A stretch of 7,827 nucleotides of DNA from NCBI GenBank assembly GCA_023412635.1, contig JAEYNI010000033.1, forward strand, positions 1 to 7,827. Direction: 5' to 3'. This document shows positions 6,885 to 7,827 of this stretch, piece after piece. The notes below the pieces were generated by a model that made no database searches, was not told where the DNA came from, and saw only the letters and a program-made list of their open reading frames with translations. How positions within the stretch are numbered: the first letter of the stretch is position 1; each line of letters opens with the position of its first letter. The translations under genes and the position numbers were made by a program. The stretch is from Bacillota bacterium (GTDB lineage Bacteria; Bacillota; Clostridia; Acetivibrionales; DSM-1351).

Positions 6885-6903
6885 TTCTAAAAATTTTCTA
6901 AAA
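6885..6903 (-). promoter_or_regulatory. Direct-repeat operator candidate for the response regulator
   Basis: Two exact copies of TTTTAGAA (minus strand) start 11 bases apart, at 6896-6903 and 6885-6892. The repeats end 30 bases upstream of the TATAAT box, placing them around -43 to -62. Tandem half-sites one helical turn apart, just upstream of a promoter lacking a -35, are the usual arrangement for OmpR/PhoB-type activators. That the operon's own regulator binds here is inference. The local AT-richness means chance is a real alternative. Confidence 0.4.
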
Positions 6904-6920
6904 TTAGTTAATAAATTTAT

Positions 6921-6963
6921 AAAAAAAAGGTAGCCCTACTTCATAATGAAGCAAGACTACCTT
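6921..6963 (-). terminator. Rho-independent terminator after yabG
   Basis: On the minus strand an outer stem AAGGTAG/CTACCTT (6957-6963 with 6927-6933) encloses an inner hairpin CTTCAT/ATGAAG (6939-6951), followed by eight T (6921-6928). It lies 24 bases after the yabG stop codon and separates yabG from the operon that follows. The internal loops (TCTTG and TAGGG) are unpaired. Confidence 0.8.
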
Positions 6964-6965
6964 AA

Positions 6966-6986
6966 CTATTCACTATTCACCCTTCA
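6966..6986. repeat. Three tandem 7-bp units after yabG
   Basis: CTATTCA occurs twice in direct succession (6966-6979), followed by the degenerate unit CCCTTCA (6980-6986). The array fills the space between the yabG stop codon and the terminator stem. It has no obvious function; slippage in a non-coding spacer is the simplest explanation. Confidence 0.6.
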
Positions 6987-6987
6987 C

Positions 6988-7797
6988 TTATTTATATTGT
7001 CCCCTAGTATCCTTACCACCGATTCCGTTACTTCCGGTTATAGTGAGTGATATTACAATCCGGGGCTCCAGTACGGTAGCATTATCTGTTATTGAAACCT
7101 TCTGTGCCACTATTGCAGGGTCAAGAGCATTAATCAGAACTCTTTTAGGTGAACTTGCAAAGTTTGCGCCTGCTTCCATTATGGCCTCGTAATAGGATTG
7201 GCAGGCTCCTGCAAAAATACATAGTTTATCAGGGTCAGGTTCGTATTCCCTTGCAATTTTAACAGCTTCTATAAAGTACGACGAATTGGCGTAGCTTTCA
7301 AGGGATTTATAATTCTTTGCGTTCTTCTTTAAACCATCATGGCCTGTCAATACCAGTATATTGGGTTTATAGGCACGCAGGTACTGCCTTACTACTGAAG
7401 GCTGTCTATCCTCGCTTACCCATTTTCCATAACAGGTTATCTTGCCTTGTTTGTAGAAATCTATACACTGGTTCATAAAATCCTGAGCCGAATCAATATG
7501 AAGAATCCTGCCGGGCCTCTTTCTAAGCCTGTTAAAGAAGCCTCTGCAGTATGGGCCGTCACATTCAATACTGCTCTTGACCTGATAAAGTTCTCTATAT
7601 GCTCTTGTATATGCTGTTCTCGCATCCTGTTTTTCCAGGTCATCTGCTTTGGAATCCGCCTCTATTCTGGAAGATAGCCCACGTAAAACATAACATTCAG
7701 ACCCGTCACAATCTGGTATTATGTTAACTACTCTAAAAAGAAGATCTCCTCCATAAGACCTTCTTGTAACAATATCTCCGACTTGAAATTTAGTCAA
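6988..7797 (-). CDS. yabG: Sporulation-specific protease YabG
   Basis: The 269-residue protein matches the YabG family along its length, with B. subtilis YabG being about 290 residues. YabG is a cysteine protease (MEROPS U57) that processes spore coat proteins and, in Clostridioides difficile, pre-pro-SleC and CspBA. Family landmarks visible here are the N-terminal FQVGDIVTRRSY, RIEAD near 44-48, PGRILHID (95-102), ILVLTGHD (147-154) and CIFAGACQS (193-201), with ANFASSPKRVLINALDP (211-227). The putative catalytic His153 and Cys199 are 46 residues apart, the same spacing as the catalytic pair reported for the C. difficile enzyme (His161, Cys207, from memory). The start is taken as the TTG at 7797, with GGAG eight bases upstream. 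The in-frame GTG at 7806 overlaps that site and would add an untypical MIF. It acts in the mother cell or on the forespore surface; the promoter lies outside the window. Confidence 0.95.
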   Translation of the reverse strand: MTKFQVGDIVTRRSYGGDLLFRVVNIIPDCDGSECYVLRGLSSRIEADSKADDLEKQDARTAYTRAYRELYQVKSSIECDGPYCRGFFNRLRKRPGRILHIDSAQDFMNQCIDFYKQGKITCYGKWVSEDRQPSVVRQYLRAYKPNILVLTGHDGLKKNAKNYKSLESYANSSYFIEAVKIAREYEPDPDKLCIFAGACQSYYEAIMEAGANFASSPKRVLINALDPAIVAQKVSITDNATVLEPRIVISLTITGSNGIGGKDTRGQYK

Positions 7798-7805
7798 AAA
7801 AATCA

Positions 7806-7809
7806 CTCC
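7806..7809 (-). promoter_or_regulatory. Ribosome binding site setting the yabG TTG start
   Basis: GGAG on the minus strand lies eight bases before the TTG at 7797. It overlaps the alternative GTG at 7806 and lies inside a three-codon frame (ATG GAG TGA from 7811), so neither of those can be served by it. Confidence 0.6.
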
Positions 7810-7827
7810 ATAATTAACTTTTTATTG

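Noticed and set aside
6921..6986. Miniature mobile element formed by the hairpin and 7-bp repeats after yabG
   Set aside because: The hairpin with a T run fits a terminator fully, and I see no target-site duplication or terminal inverted repeats around it.

Overview
The window is AT-rich and every credible gene lies on the minus strand, so transcription runs from high to low coordinates. A YabG-type sporulation protease, strong GGAG-type ribosome sites and signal peptides ending in Ala-X-Ala with no outer-membrane machinery point to a low-GC, spore-forming Firmicute, probably of the Clostridium/Ruminiclostridium kind. The organism is inferred, not proven.

Reading in the direction of transcription, the first gene is yabG (7797-6988), a spore-coat protease that probably starts at TTG. 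It is closed by a hairpin terminator (6921-6963). Next is a five-gene transcription unit (6798-2140): a secreted protein of unknown function, a BcrA-type ABC ATPase, an ABC-2 permease, a sensor histidine kinase and an OmpR-family response regulator. The genes are close or overlapping, and a strong hairpin (2093-2125) ends the unit. A TATAAT box without a good -35 lies upstream. Two exact 8-bp direct repeats 11 bp apart sit where an OmpR-type activator would bind, which suggests autoregulation. The simplest reading is a self-contained envelope-stress or antimicrobial-peptide response and export module.

After a gene-free stretch (1808-2139) holding an extended -10 promoter, a second unit begins: a secreted, extremely Ser-rich protein with a C-terminal membrane anchor (1807-845), a cytoplasmic protein resembling the E. 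coli YjfK group (772-173), and the start of a DUF350 (YjfL-like) membrane protein cut by the window edge (151-1). This looks like a Gram-positive version of the poorly understood YjfK/YjfL membrane module.

For several genes the longest open frame is not the likely gene. Ribosome-site spacing moves the starts inward for yabG, the secreted protein, the ATPase, the permease, the response regulator, the Ser-rich protein and the YjfK-like protein. No RNA genes, CRISPR arrays, insertion sequences or clear riboswitches were seen.
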